From: Pseudomonadota bacterium
Lineage (GTDB): Bacteria; Pseudomonadota; Gammaproteobacteria; Steroidobacterales; Woeseiaceae
Length of the DNA stretch: 5,936 nucleotides
NCBI GenBank assembly: GCA_022565135.1
Contig: JADFKA010000122.1
Location: forward strand, 1-5,936
Direction of reading: 5' to 3'
Of this stretch, positions 1 through 5,671 are shown piece by piece. The number at the start of each line of letters is the position of its first letter. Within the stretch, counting starts at the first letter, position 1. The notes under the pieces were generated by a model. It saw only the letters and a program-made list of their open reading frames with translations. It made no database searches and was not told where the DNA came from. A program made the position numbers and the translations under genes.

Positions 1-971
1 GTCGTTTGTGTTTCGGCACGATGACAATCGGCTCCAGCGAATGGAAACCCTGGGTGCTGGACGAGGCGGATGCGCAGCCACTACTCAAACGATGCCTCGA
101 TCTCGGCATCACTTTCTTCGACACAGCGAACTGGTACTCAACGGGCGAAAGCGAACGTGTCGTCGCATCAACTTTGATGTCGATGTTGCCCCGCGATCAA
201 TTGGTACTGGCCACCAAGGCCTATTACCCCATGAGTGACGATCCCAATGATCGAGGACTGTCCCGAAAGCACCTGTTGTCTTCGGTGGATGCGAGTCTGC
301 GCCGCATGGGCACCGACTATATCGACCTTTTCGTGATCCATGCGTATGACCCTGGTACGCCGATCGAAGAAACGATGCAGGCGCTCAACGACATCGTCAG
401 GTCCGGCAAGGTTCGCTATTTGGGCGCCTCGACGATGTTTGCGTGGCAGTTCGCACAGATGAATCACGTCGCTCGAAAAAACGGCTGGACGACGTTCGTC
501 AACATGCAATGCCAGTACAACCTGCTGTACCGCGAAGAGGAACGCGAAATGATCCCCTACTGTCGTGATCAGGGAATAGCCGTTACGGCTTTCAGCCCCC
601 TGGCCCGGGGCTGGCTGTCAGGCAGCCAGAAGGTCCGTTCGCAGACCGACGCCTCCTTTTCCCTGTTCCATGGCGATGCACTGGACCTCGAAATTATCGC
701 CCAGGTCGAGGCCATCGCAAAAGAACACGACGCGACGATGGCCGCAGTGGCTTTGGCCTGGCTCTACTCCAAGGAGGCCATTTGCTGCCCGATTATCGGC
801 GCCAGTTCGGTGCGACAGTTGGAAAATAATGTCGGTGCGATGGATCTCGAACTCACGCCGGATGAGGTCGCAATGCTCGACCAACTCTACAGGCCGCGCG
901 ATGTCATCAACGATCATGTTGCCGAACCGATGCCGCGCTATTTGCAAGGAAACTTGAATGGACAGGAATGA
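1..971 (+). CDS. Aldo/keto reductase (5'-truncated by window edge)
   Basis: NAD(P)H-dependent oxidoreductase of the aldo/keto reductase superfamily, a cytosolic TIM barrel that reduces aldehydes or ketones. The open frame continues to the left edge: the codons at 3-8 read Arg-Leu and run into CFGTMTIG, the usual first barrel strand of the family, so only a short N-terminal piece is missing and the TTG at 6 is not a real start. Numbering from that TTG codon, the catalytic tetrad is visible: Asp39 and Tyr44 (FDTANWYS), Lys71 (ATKAYY) and His112 (VIHAYD). The later part keeps the cofactor-binding features, with AFSPLARGWLSG and, near the C-terminus, PIIGASSVRQLENN. About 320 residues is normal for YajO-like or voltage-channel-beta-like members. 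It overlaps the next gene by 14 nt, so it belongs to the same operon. The substrate is unknown; context suggests an aldehyde or ketone from osmolyte breakdown (inference). Confidence 0.93.
   Translation, partial: RLCFGTMTIGSSEWKPWVLDEADAQPLLKRCLDLGITFFDTANWYSTGESERVVASTLMSMLPRDQLVLATKAYYPMSDDPNDRGLSRKHLLSSVDASLRRMGTDYIDLFVIHAYDPGTPIEETMQALNDIVRSGKVRYLGASTMFAWQFAQMNHVARKNGWTTFVNMQCQYNLLYREEEREMIPYCRDQGIAVTAFSPLARGWLSGSQKVRSQTDASFSLFHGDALDLEIIAQVEAIAKEHDATMAAVALAWLYSKEAICCPIIGASSVRQLENNVGAMDLELTPDEVAMLDQLYRPRDVINDHVAEPMPRYLQGNLNGQE
946..951 (+). promoter_or_regulatory. Ribosome binding site for the degenerate cupin gene
   Basis: AAGGAA lies 6 nt before the ATG at 958, inside the last codons of the reductase gene. 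It supports the start at 958 and hence the 14-nt overlap between the two genes. Confidence 0.6.
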
Positions 972-1554
972 AGCCGACAGTTTGACGAACAATCTATTGA
1001 ATGCCGTGCGCGTGATCTTCGAGGCTGAAATAGCCAGACACACGGCAGCTGCGTCGCAACTGCAACGCGTACTCGATGTTTTACCAGAGCTAAAGCTGGA
1101 TTCCGAGCGACCCGAGCCCACGCAGCTTCCCGTGTGCCGCCACTTGTCCCGCGCCCTCAATCTTGGGGAAGCCGGGCCAGCCGCATCGGTGGCGGCCGCA
1201 ATTCGGCACCTCGAACCCACACTCGAGTGGCAACACAATACGCGTCACACTGTAGAGTTGCGCGGCGCTGAATTCATGGACAATTACGCGTATTCCAACT
1301 TCGGTCTAAGCGGCAGCACAACTCTGTACGTCGGCGTCATGTTGCTCGGTCCCGGAATAACGTATCCCGTGACCAGCTATCCGTCTGAGGGAGTCTTTCT
1401 TTTGATTGGTGGATCGCCGCAGTGGAAGAGTGATAATGAGGCCTGGCGTCAAGTCGAAGCTGGCGACATCATTTGCCGTCCATTTGACGGTGCTGAGGGC
1501 AAGCGTCCTGGAGATGAACCCATGCTGGCCCTGTACGCCTGGATGTATCGATAA
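958..1554 (+). CDS. DMSP-lyase-superfamily cupin lacking metal ligands (probable pseudoenzyme)
   Basis: A 198-residue protein: a helical N-terminal half (about 1-90) followed by a small beta-barrel cupin (about 100-198). The fold signature matches the DddQ-like DMSP lyase superfamily and the second cupin of this operon: GPG-x2-YP at 131-137, IGG-x3-W at 150-156, AGDII at 168-172, and DEPMLALYAW at 186-195. The residues that make family members work are replaced. Where the sister protein (3584-4204) has His137, His139, Glu143, Tyr145 and His178, this one has Thr139, Tyr141, Gly145, Phe147 and about Glu180. Only the first Tyr of the active-site set (Tyr136) survives. It therefore probably binds no catalytic metal and is not a lyase. 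It may be a partner subunit, a binding or sensor protein, or an enzyme with new chemistry. The frame is intact with a good ribosome binding site, so it looks maintained rather than decaying. The superfamily call is by eye; the loss of function is inferred. Confidence 0.82.
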   Translation: MDRNEADSLTNNLLNAVRVIFEAEIARHTAAASQLQRVLDVLPELKLDSERPEPTQLPVCRHLSRALNLGEAGPAASVAAAIRHLEPTLEWQHNTRHTVELRGAEFMDNYAYSNFGLSGSTTLYVGVMLLGPGITYPVTSYPSEGVFLLIGGSPQWKSDNEAWRQVEAGDIICRPFDGAEGKRPGDEPMLALYAWMYR

Positions 1555-1571
1555 AAAAGGTAGCCTGGACG

Positions 1572-3587
1572 ATGGTTTCCAACGATCCATTGCTACAGCC
1601 GTTTTCTTTGCGTCATCTGACGCTCAAGAATCGGATTATGAGTACCAGTCACACGATGTTGTATTCGGTTGATGGTGCTCCCCAACAACGCTACCAGCTT
1701 TACCACGAAGAAAAAGCCAGGGGTGGCATCGCACTGACCATGTTCGGCGGCTCGTCCAGCGTGACCCAGGACTCGGCCACGGCCTCGGGTGTCATAAATC
1801 TCACACTGGATTCAGTGATTCCACATTTTCAGGATTTCGCTGAGCGCATGCATCAATACGATTGCGCGCTCATGTGTCAGATAACCCACCTGGGTCGTCG
1901 TGCCAATACAAGAACCTGGGACTGGTTGCCAACGGTCGCGCCCTCTCGCAGCCGCGAGGTTGATGGTAGCTTCCCCAAGGAACTGGACCATGACGATATC
2001 GAGCGTATCGTCAAGTCCTACGGCGACGCCGCGCTGCGCTGCAAGGAAGGCGGCCTTGATGGCATTGAAGTCGTTGGCCATGCGCACCTTCTCGAGCAAT
2101 TCTGGTCGCCGGCATCGAATTGGCGCAGCGATGAGTACGGCGGGTCACTCGAGAATCGACTGCGATTCGGATTTATGGTTCTCGAAGAAATCCGCCGCAA
2201 GGTGGGCGCTGATTTCATCGTCGGCATGCGTGTTGCCATCGATCAGGGATTCGAAGGTGGCCTGACAAAAGAGGATTGTCTCGAAATCGCCCAGCTGCAC
2301 GAAAAATCAGGCTTGATTGACTTTCTCAACCTCAATTACGGGCGCGTAGACACCTCGATAGGTTACGTCAACCTGATGCCCGGAATGTCCGCACCGAAAG
2401 CGACGTATCTTGACCGGGTGCAGGAATTTGGCCGCGAGCTCACGTTGCCGGTATTTCACGCCTGCCGCATAGTCGACGCGGCGACGGCGCGTCATGCCAT
2501 ACGCGAGGGTATCGTCGATATGGTCGGCATGACACGGGCGCACATAACGGATCCGCATATTGTCGAAAAAATTGAGGCCGGACAAGAGTCCCGCATTCGT
2601 CCCTGCGTGGGCGCTACTTATTGCATGGATCATCGGACTTGCGTGCACAACCCGTCGACGGGACGTGAGGCGACGCTGCCACACCGCGTGTCCGCTGCTA
2701 GCGCTCACAAAAAGGTAGTCGTTGTCGGCGGTGGCCCGGCCGGCCTCGAGGCCGCCCGAGTCTGTGCGTTACGCGGGCACGAGGTCATTCTTCTCGAGGC
2801 GCGAGACCGTCTCGGCGGACAAGTTGCCCTGGCAGCATCGGCGACGTGGCGCCGCGAAATCATCGGCGTTACTGACTGGCTTAGCGAAGAGGTCCGTCTC
2901 CACGATGTTGATGTTCGATGCTCGATCACTGCCGATCATGACACCGTCACGAGCTTGAATCCCGATGTCGTCGTGATCGCAACCGGTGGCATTCCCGACC
3001 TCGAATGGCTGGCCGGCCATGAGCACTGCGACAGTGTCTGGGATATCTTAAGTGGCAGCACGGAAGTCAGGCAGACGGTGATTCTCTATGACGAACTCGG
3101 TGATCATGCAGGCGCCTCATGTGCTGAAGTGCTCGCGGACAAAGGTGCTGATGTCGAACTCGTTTTTCGGGGCCACCTGGCTGCCGAAAGATCAGGCTAT
3201 GTGAATTACCCTGTTTATCTCAAACATTTCTATGAGAAGGGTATTGTACTGACACCGGACCGTCGTTTGGTCAATGTTAAGCGATGTGGTAAACAACTAC
3301 GCTCAACTTTTCACAATGAACTGACAGGACGCGTAGAAGAACGGCTGAGCGATCAGCTTGTCGTAGAGCGCGGCACCGTCCCGCTGGTCGATCTCTATGC
3401 AGCGTTAAAAGCAGAGTCCTGCAATAACGGCAGTATCAATACGGACAGACTATTAGCGGGACAGCCGCAAAATCCGGCAAAGAAACGAGGCGAAGGTTAT
3501 GAACTCTTCCACGTGGGTGATGCAGTGTCCAGCAGAGATATACACTGCGCTATTCTTGATTCACGACGCCTGTGTAAAGACTTATGA
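1572..3587 (+). CDS. FMN/Fe-S/FAD flavoenzyme, N-methylproline demethylase / trimethylamine dehydrogenase-like
   Basis: A 671-residue enzyme of the old-yellow-enzyme fusion class, the length of 2,4-dienoyl-CoA reductase and slightly shorter than trimethylamine dehydrogenase. Residues 1-340 form the FMN-binding TIM barrel: KNRIM (19-23), YQLYHEEKARGG (41-52), CQITHLGRR (102-110), an active-site segment ending GHAH (169-172), and DEYGGSLENR (187-196). A cysteine segment follows with Cys345, Cys351 and Cys357, but Ala348 where a fourth cysteine is usual. An FAD-binding GGGPAGLEAAR is at 386-396 and LLEARDRLGGQ follows. The nested C-terminal nucleotide domain reads VILYDELGDHAG (503-514), with no GxGxxG, as in dehydrogenases that do not use NAD(P)H. 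Known relatives oxidatively demethylate N-methylated amines or reduce enoyl-CoA. I favour demethylation of a tertiary amine or betaine product with electrons passed to a carrier, but the substrate is unproven. The gene lies 17 nt after the previous one (AAGGT about 10 nt before ATG) and overlaps the next by ATGA. DNA from about 3190 to 3480 looks AT-richer than the rest of the gene. Confidence 0.9.
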   Translation: MVSNDPLLQPFSLRHLTLKNRIMSTSHTMLYSVDGAPQQRYQLYHEEKARGGIALTMFGGSSSVTQDSATASGVINLTLDSVIPHFQDFAERMHQYDCALMCQITHLGRRANTRTWDWLPTVAPSRSREVDGSFPKELDHDDIERIVKSYGDAALRCKEGGLDGIEVVGHAHLLEQFWSPASNWRSDEYGGSLENRLRFGFMVLEEIRRKVGADFIVGMRVAIDQGFEGGLTKEDCLEIAQLHEKSGLIDFLNLNYGRVDTSIGYVNLMPGMSAPKATYLDRVQEFGRELTLPVFHACRIVDAATARHAIREGIVDMVGMTRAHITDPHIVEKIEAGQESRIRPCVGATYCMDHRTCVHNPSTGREATLPHRVSAASAHKKVVVVGGGPAGLEAARVCALRGHEVILLEARDRLGGQVALAASATWRREIIGVTDWLSEEVRLHDVDVRCSITADHDTVTSLNPDVVVIATGGIPDLEWLAGHEHCDSVWDILSGSTEVRQTVILYDELGDHAGASCAEVLADKGADVELVFRGHLAAERSGYVNYPVYLKHFYEKGIVLTPDRRLVNVKRCGKQLRSTFHNELTGRVEERLSDQLVVERGTVPLVDLYAALKAESCNNGSINTDRLLAGQPQNPAKKRGEGYELFHVGDAVSSRDIHCAILDSRRLCKDL

Positions 3588-4204
3588 AACGAATAATCGA
3601 TGCCTTTGAAGGTTTTTTTTCCGCGGCCGCCCAGTCCGGTACGGACGTGGCAAAAACAGCGAAGTTCACTCTGGATAATGTGAATTGGCAAGAGACGTTA
3701 GCCTTACCCGAAGCGTCGAGTCACCCGATTGTGGATGCACACCTGGAATCGGCCTGCGCCAAATCAGGACCGCTTGAGTCGCACTCTCATGCGATCGCCC
3801 AAACCCTGTTGACCGTTTCAGATCAACTCAGGTGGCGTGCATCCTCCAAATGCCATGACGATGGGCCCGATGTCGCGATACTGTCCCGCAATTTTGCCGT
3901 AGTCTCACTCATCGGTCCGGGTGAGCCACTGCACTCGGACAAAGTCTATGCCGGGTTTAGCCTGCAATCACCGGACACCTATTATCCGCCACATGCCCAT
4001 TACGCCGAGGAAAGTTACTGGATCATCGGCGGCGACGCCGACTGGAGGGTGGGTAAAAAACCCTGGTTCCCCGTAAAACCGGGTGATTCCATCTATCACG
4101 AATCCGAAGCACGTCATGTCATGCAGACCAACGAGCAACCCCTGCTAACGATCTGGCTTTGGACCAGCCATCTGGATTCCGAGGTCATGATCATCAGGAC
4201 CTAG
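3584..4204 (+). CDS. DddQ-like DMSP lyase family cupin (intact metal site)
   Basis: A 206-residue cytosolic protein with a helical N-terminal half (about 1-90) and a cupin barrel (about 100-195). In characterised DddQ, Tyr120, His123, His125, Glu129, Tyr131 and His163 line the Zn/Fe site; Tyr131 is the base that starts elimination of DMSP to dimethyl sulfide and acrylate (recalled family knowledge). The segment TYYPPHAHYAEESYW reproduces that spacing exactly as Tyr134, His137, His139, Glu143 and Tyr145. The last ligand is His178 in GDSIYHESEARH, one residue further than expected. IGGDADW and QPLLTIWLW are the usual barrel strands. Translation is probably coupled to the flavoenzyme through ATGA, since no strong ribosome binding site is seen. 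A run of eight T (3613-3620) lies early in the gene. The stop codon TAG is the first triplet of the palindromic element. DMSP lyase activity is plausible, but many superfamily members have unknown natural substrates, so no gene symbol is given. Confidence 0.88.
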   Translation: MKRIIDAFEGFFSAAAQSGTDVAKTAKFTLDNVNWQETLALPEASSHPIVDAHLESACAKSGPLESHSHAIAQTLLTVSDQLRWRASSKCHDDGPDVAILSRNFAVVSLIGPGEPLHSDKVYAGFSLQSPDTYYPPHAHYAEESYWIIGGDADWRVGKKPWFPVKPGDSIYHESEARHVMQTNEQPLLTIWLWTSHLDSEVMIIRT

Positions 4205-4226
4205 CAGCCTGTTGAAAAAACCTCAG
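4202..4226 (+). repeat. Left terminal inverted repeat
   Basis: Begins TAGCAGCCTGTTGAAAA and pairs with 4323-4347 in inverted orientation at 22 of 25 positions by direct comparison. The first triplet serves as the stop codon of the upstream cupin gene. Confidence 0.8.
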
Positions 4227-4322
4227 GTGAGTGCGAGTCAAGGCAAGAACCGGCGAAAAAGCGCAGTGTACACGCCAGTACATGAGCATTTTGAGCCGAT
4301 TTTTAACGCCGAATCGTGCCGA

Positions 4323-4347
4323 CTGAGTTCTTTTCAACAGGTTGCTA
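4323..4347 (-). repeat. Right terminal inverted repeat
   Basis: Read on the minus strand it begins TAGCAACCTGTTGAAAA. It is the partner of the repeat at 4202-4226. Its outer triplet is the stop codon of the ABC ATPase gene on the minus strand. Confidence 0.8.
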
Positions 4348-5445
4348 CTCGGGTCTCAGCAGAACCACGGACTTACCTGAAAAACTCAGCCAGACGGGCT
4401 GGTCGGACTCGGCCAGCCCCGGCGCCGGACGCTCCATGTTCTGCACGGCCACGGCCACCGACTGCTCGCGCCCGGGAATCAAGACATAGAAGTGGCTGCG
4501 GTCGCCAAGATAGGCCGCCGGGCCCATACGACCCTCGACGATATTAGCGCCTTCCCCGGGTGCTTCGAAATGGAGTTTTATTTTCTCGGGGCGAATGGCC
4601 ACCAGGACATCGGCGCCGACAGCGGGTACGTCGGCGTTAGTCGGAGCCTCGATCTCACCCAGGGGACCTGCGTCGACGATAGCAGCACCGTTAGTCACTT
4701 GCCGCACCTGGCCATCGAAGAAATTCATGTTGCCGATAAAATTCGCAACGAAACGAGACCTGGGCTGCTCGTAAAGTCCAGTCGGCGACGACACCTGCAG
4801 TACCTTGCCTTCCGACATCACCGCAATGCGGTCCGACATCGTGAGCGCCTCCTCCTGGTCGTGGGTGACAAAGACAAAAGTGATGCCAACCGATTTCTGC
4901 AGGTCCCTTAACTCCAGTTGCATCTGTTCTCGTAGTTTTTTGTCGAGCGCGCCCAGCGGCTCGTCAAGTAAGAGCACCTTCGGCCGCTTTACCAGTGCCC
5001 GGGCCAGCGCGATGCGCTGACGCTCGCCGCCGGAGAGCTGCGTGGCGCTCCGCTCTGCATAGCCTGGCAACTTGATCAGCTCCAGCATCTCCTCAACCTT
5101 GGCGTTGATCTCCGCTTTCGAGAGACCGGATTTGCGCAGGCCGAAGGCGATGTTCCCGCGTACGTCCAAGTGCGGAAAGATCGCGTAATTCTGGAACACC
5201 ATGTTCACGGGCCTGCGGTACGCGGGGATCGCCGACATGGGCTGCCCATCAATGAATATCTCGCCTTCACTGGGCGTCTCGAGACCTGCCAATATGCGCA
5301 GCAGCGTCGTCTTGCCGCAGCCCGAAGGCCCCAGCAACGAGAAAAACTCGCCGCGCTGGATTTCCAGGTCGACGTTGTCGACGGCGTGCACCGCGCCGAA
5401 ATGTTTCGACACGCCACGGATTGAGATGATATTCGGCTCGTTCAT
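4345..5445 (-). CDS. potA: ABC transporter ATP-binding protein, PotA/PotG (spermidine/putrescine) type
   Basis: A 366-residue ATPase subunit that would drive an inner-membrane importer. Motifs in order: Walker A GPSGCGKT (39-46), Q-loop Gln85 in VFQNYAIFPH, signature LSGGE (137-141), Walker B LLLDEP (158-163), D-loop ALD (166-168), and switch His195 in FVTHDQEEALTMSDRI. A TOBE-type regulatory domain follows from about 240, including AIRPEKIKL. The stretch KLREQMQLELRDLQ followed by GITFVFVTHDQEEA closely resembles PotA and PotG of polyamine importers, but iron, thiamine or other betaine-type importers use similar ATPases, so the substrate is uncertain and the symbol is by similarity only. I chose ATG at 5445 rather than the in-frame ATG at 5511 because it begins MNEPNIISIRGVSKHFG, the normal family start, and has GAAGGG 9 nt upstream. 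No permease or binding-protein gene adjoins it: the upstream gene is divergent and the downstream gene convergent. Confidence 0.92.
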   Translation of the reverse strand: MNEPNIISIRGVSKHFGAVHAVDNVDLEIQRGEFFSLLGPSGCGKTTLLRILAGLETPSEGEIFIDGQPMSAIPAYRRPVNMVFQNYAIFPHLDVRGNIAFGLRKSGLSKAEINAKVEEMLELIKLPGYAERSATQLSGGERQRIALARALVKRPKVLLLDEPLGALDKKLREQMQLELRDLQKSVGITFVFVTHDQEEALTMSDRIAVMSEGKVLQVSSPTGLYEQPRSRFVANFIGNMNFFDGQVRQVTNGAAIVDAGPLGEIEAPTNADVPAVGADVLVAIRPEKIKLHFEAPGEGANIVEGRMGPAAYLGDRSHFYVLIPGREQSVAVAVQNMERPAPGLAESDQPVWLSFSGKSVVLLRPE

Positions 5446-5454
5446 GCTTGCAGG

Positions 5455-5460
5455 CCCTTC
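5455..5460 (-). promoter_or_regulatory. Ribosome binding site deciding the ABC ATPase start
   Basis: On the minus strand this reads GAAGGG, 9 nt before the ATG at 5445. It favours that start over the longer frame beginning at 5511. Confidence 0.55.
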
Positions 5461-5484
5461 AGAGTAGCCTCCGCCACCAGCTAT

Positions 5485-5511
5485 CTTATACAATATACAC
5501 CGACACCTCAA
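5485..5511 (-). promoter_or_regulatory. Candidate promoter for the ABC ATPase gene
   Basis: On the minus strand TTGAGG (5506-5511) is followed after 15 nt by TGTATAAG, whose TATAAG (5485-5490) resembles a sigma-70 -10 box. The 15-nt spacing is short, and an overlapping TATATT offers another -10, so the exact start of transcription is uncertain. The position about 40 nt before the chosen start codon fits. Confidence 0.35.
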
Positions 5512-5593
5512 TTATGACTGCAAGAAGGCGTGTGAGCATTCTGAAAGTTTTACAAAGAACCCAAACCCTGATTCATTGTGTTGCACTTTGTTA

Positions 5594-5604
5594 GCCACTG
5601 TGGC
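5594..5604. repeat. Small inverted repeat GCCAC-T-GTGGC
   Basis: A perfect 5+5 inverted repeat around one base in the divergent intergenic region, about 70 nt before the rightward gene. It is of operator size, but short repeats also arise by chance, so a regulatory role is only possible. Confidence 0.3.
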
Positions 5605-5623
5605 ACCGTTCACACGGCGTCGG

Positions 5624-5647
5624 TATGTTATACATTATGGAACATAA
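5624..5647. promoter_or_regulatory. AT-rich -10-like region with overlapping inverted repeats
   Basis: TATGTT (5624-5629) and AACATA (5641-5646) form an inverted repeat with an 11-nt spacer, and inside it TTATG-GAA-CATAA (5635-5647) is a perfect 5+5 repeat. The stretch includes TATACATTAT, which resembles a -10 region, about 35-40 nt before the rightward start codon. A clear -35 box at proper spacing is not seen, so this could be a regulated promoter with an overlapping operator. Confidence 0.35.
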
Positions 5648-5671
5648 ACAAAAACACTGCGAAAGTAATTC

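Larger units (their letters stand above)
4202..4347. mobile_element. MITE-like palindromic element (solo, no transposase)
   Basis: A 146-bp segment built as one imperfect palindrome centred on 4274.5. The outer 25 bases match the reverse complement of the other end at 22 positions; similarity then falls, partly needing a gap, and returns at the centre, where TGTAC (4267-4271) faces GTACA (4278-4282). Both ends carry TA, which would fit a TA target-site duplication with the element proper at 4204-4345. No credible coding frame lies inside. The ends coincide with the stop codons of the convergent genes at 4202-4204 (+) and 4345-4347 (-). The A-rich left arm and T-rich right arm would let the transcript fold into a long hairpin usable as a two-way terminator. 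Alternatives are a native bidirectional terminator or the remains of an insertion sequence. The family is not identified. Confidence 0.72.
5446..5671. other. Divergent intergenic region
   Basis: This 226-bp stretch separates the start of the ABC ATPase gene (leftward) from the start of the metallo-beta-lactamase-fold gene (rightward). It must hold the promoters of both unless either is read from elsewhere. It contains a candidate leftward promoter and two small inverted repeats listed separately. I see no credible coding frame, RNA gene or intrinsic terminator in it. Confidence 0.7.

Noticed and set aside
618..1238. Minus-strand reading frame of 206 codons
   Set aside because: It lies antisense across the end of the aldo/keto reductase and the start of the cupin gene, both well supported; its translation shows no recognisable motif.
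958..1554. Treating the ligand-less cupin as a pseudogene
   Set aside because: It has no frameshift or internal stop, a good ribosome binding site, a normal length and conserved fold residues, so it looks like a maintained gene with altered function.
3584..4204. Naming the intact cupin dddQ outright
   Set aside because: The active-site residues match, but superfamily members with the same residues can have other or unknown natural substrates, and the flavoenzyme neighbour suggests the substrate may not be DMSP.
4212..4547. Plus-strand reading frame of 111 codons starting in the palindromic element
   Set aside because: It runs from the element into the antisense of the ABC ATPase C-terminus, and its product is low-complexity Arg/Pro-rich with no family resemblance.
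4492..4911. Plus-strand frame of 139 codons opposite the ABC ATPase gene
   Set aside because: It is the shadow of a strongly conserved ATPase coding region and shows no independent family pattern.
5446..5511. N-terminal extension of the ABC ATPase to the ATG at 5511
   Set aside because: The extra 22 residues are unlike any family N-terminus, cover the candidate promoter, and a good ribosome binding site precedes the ATG at 5445.
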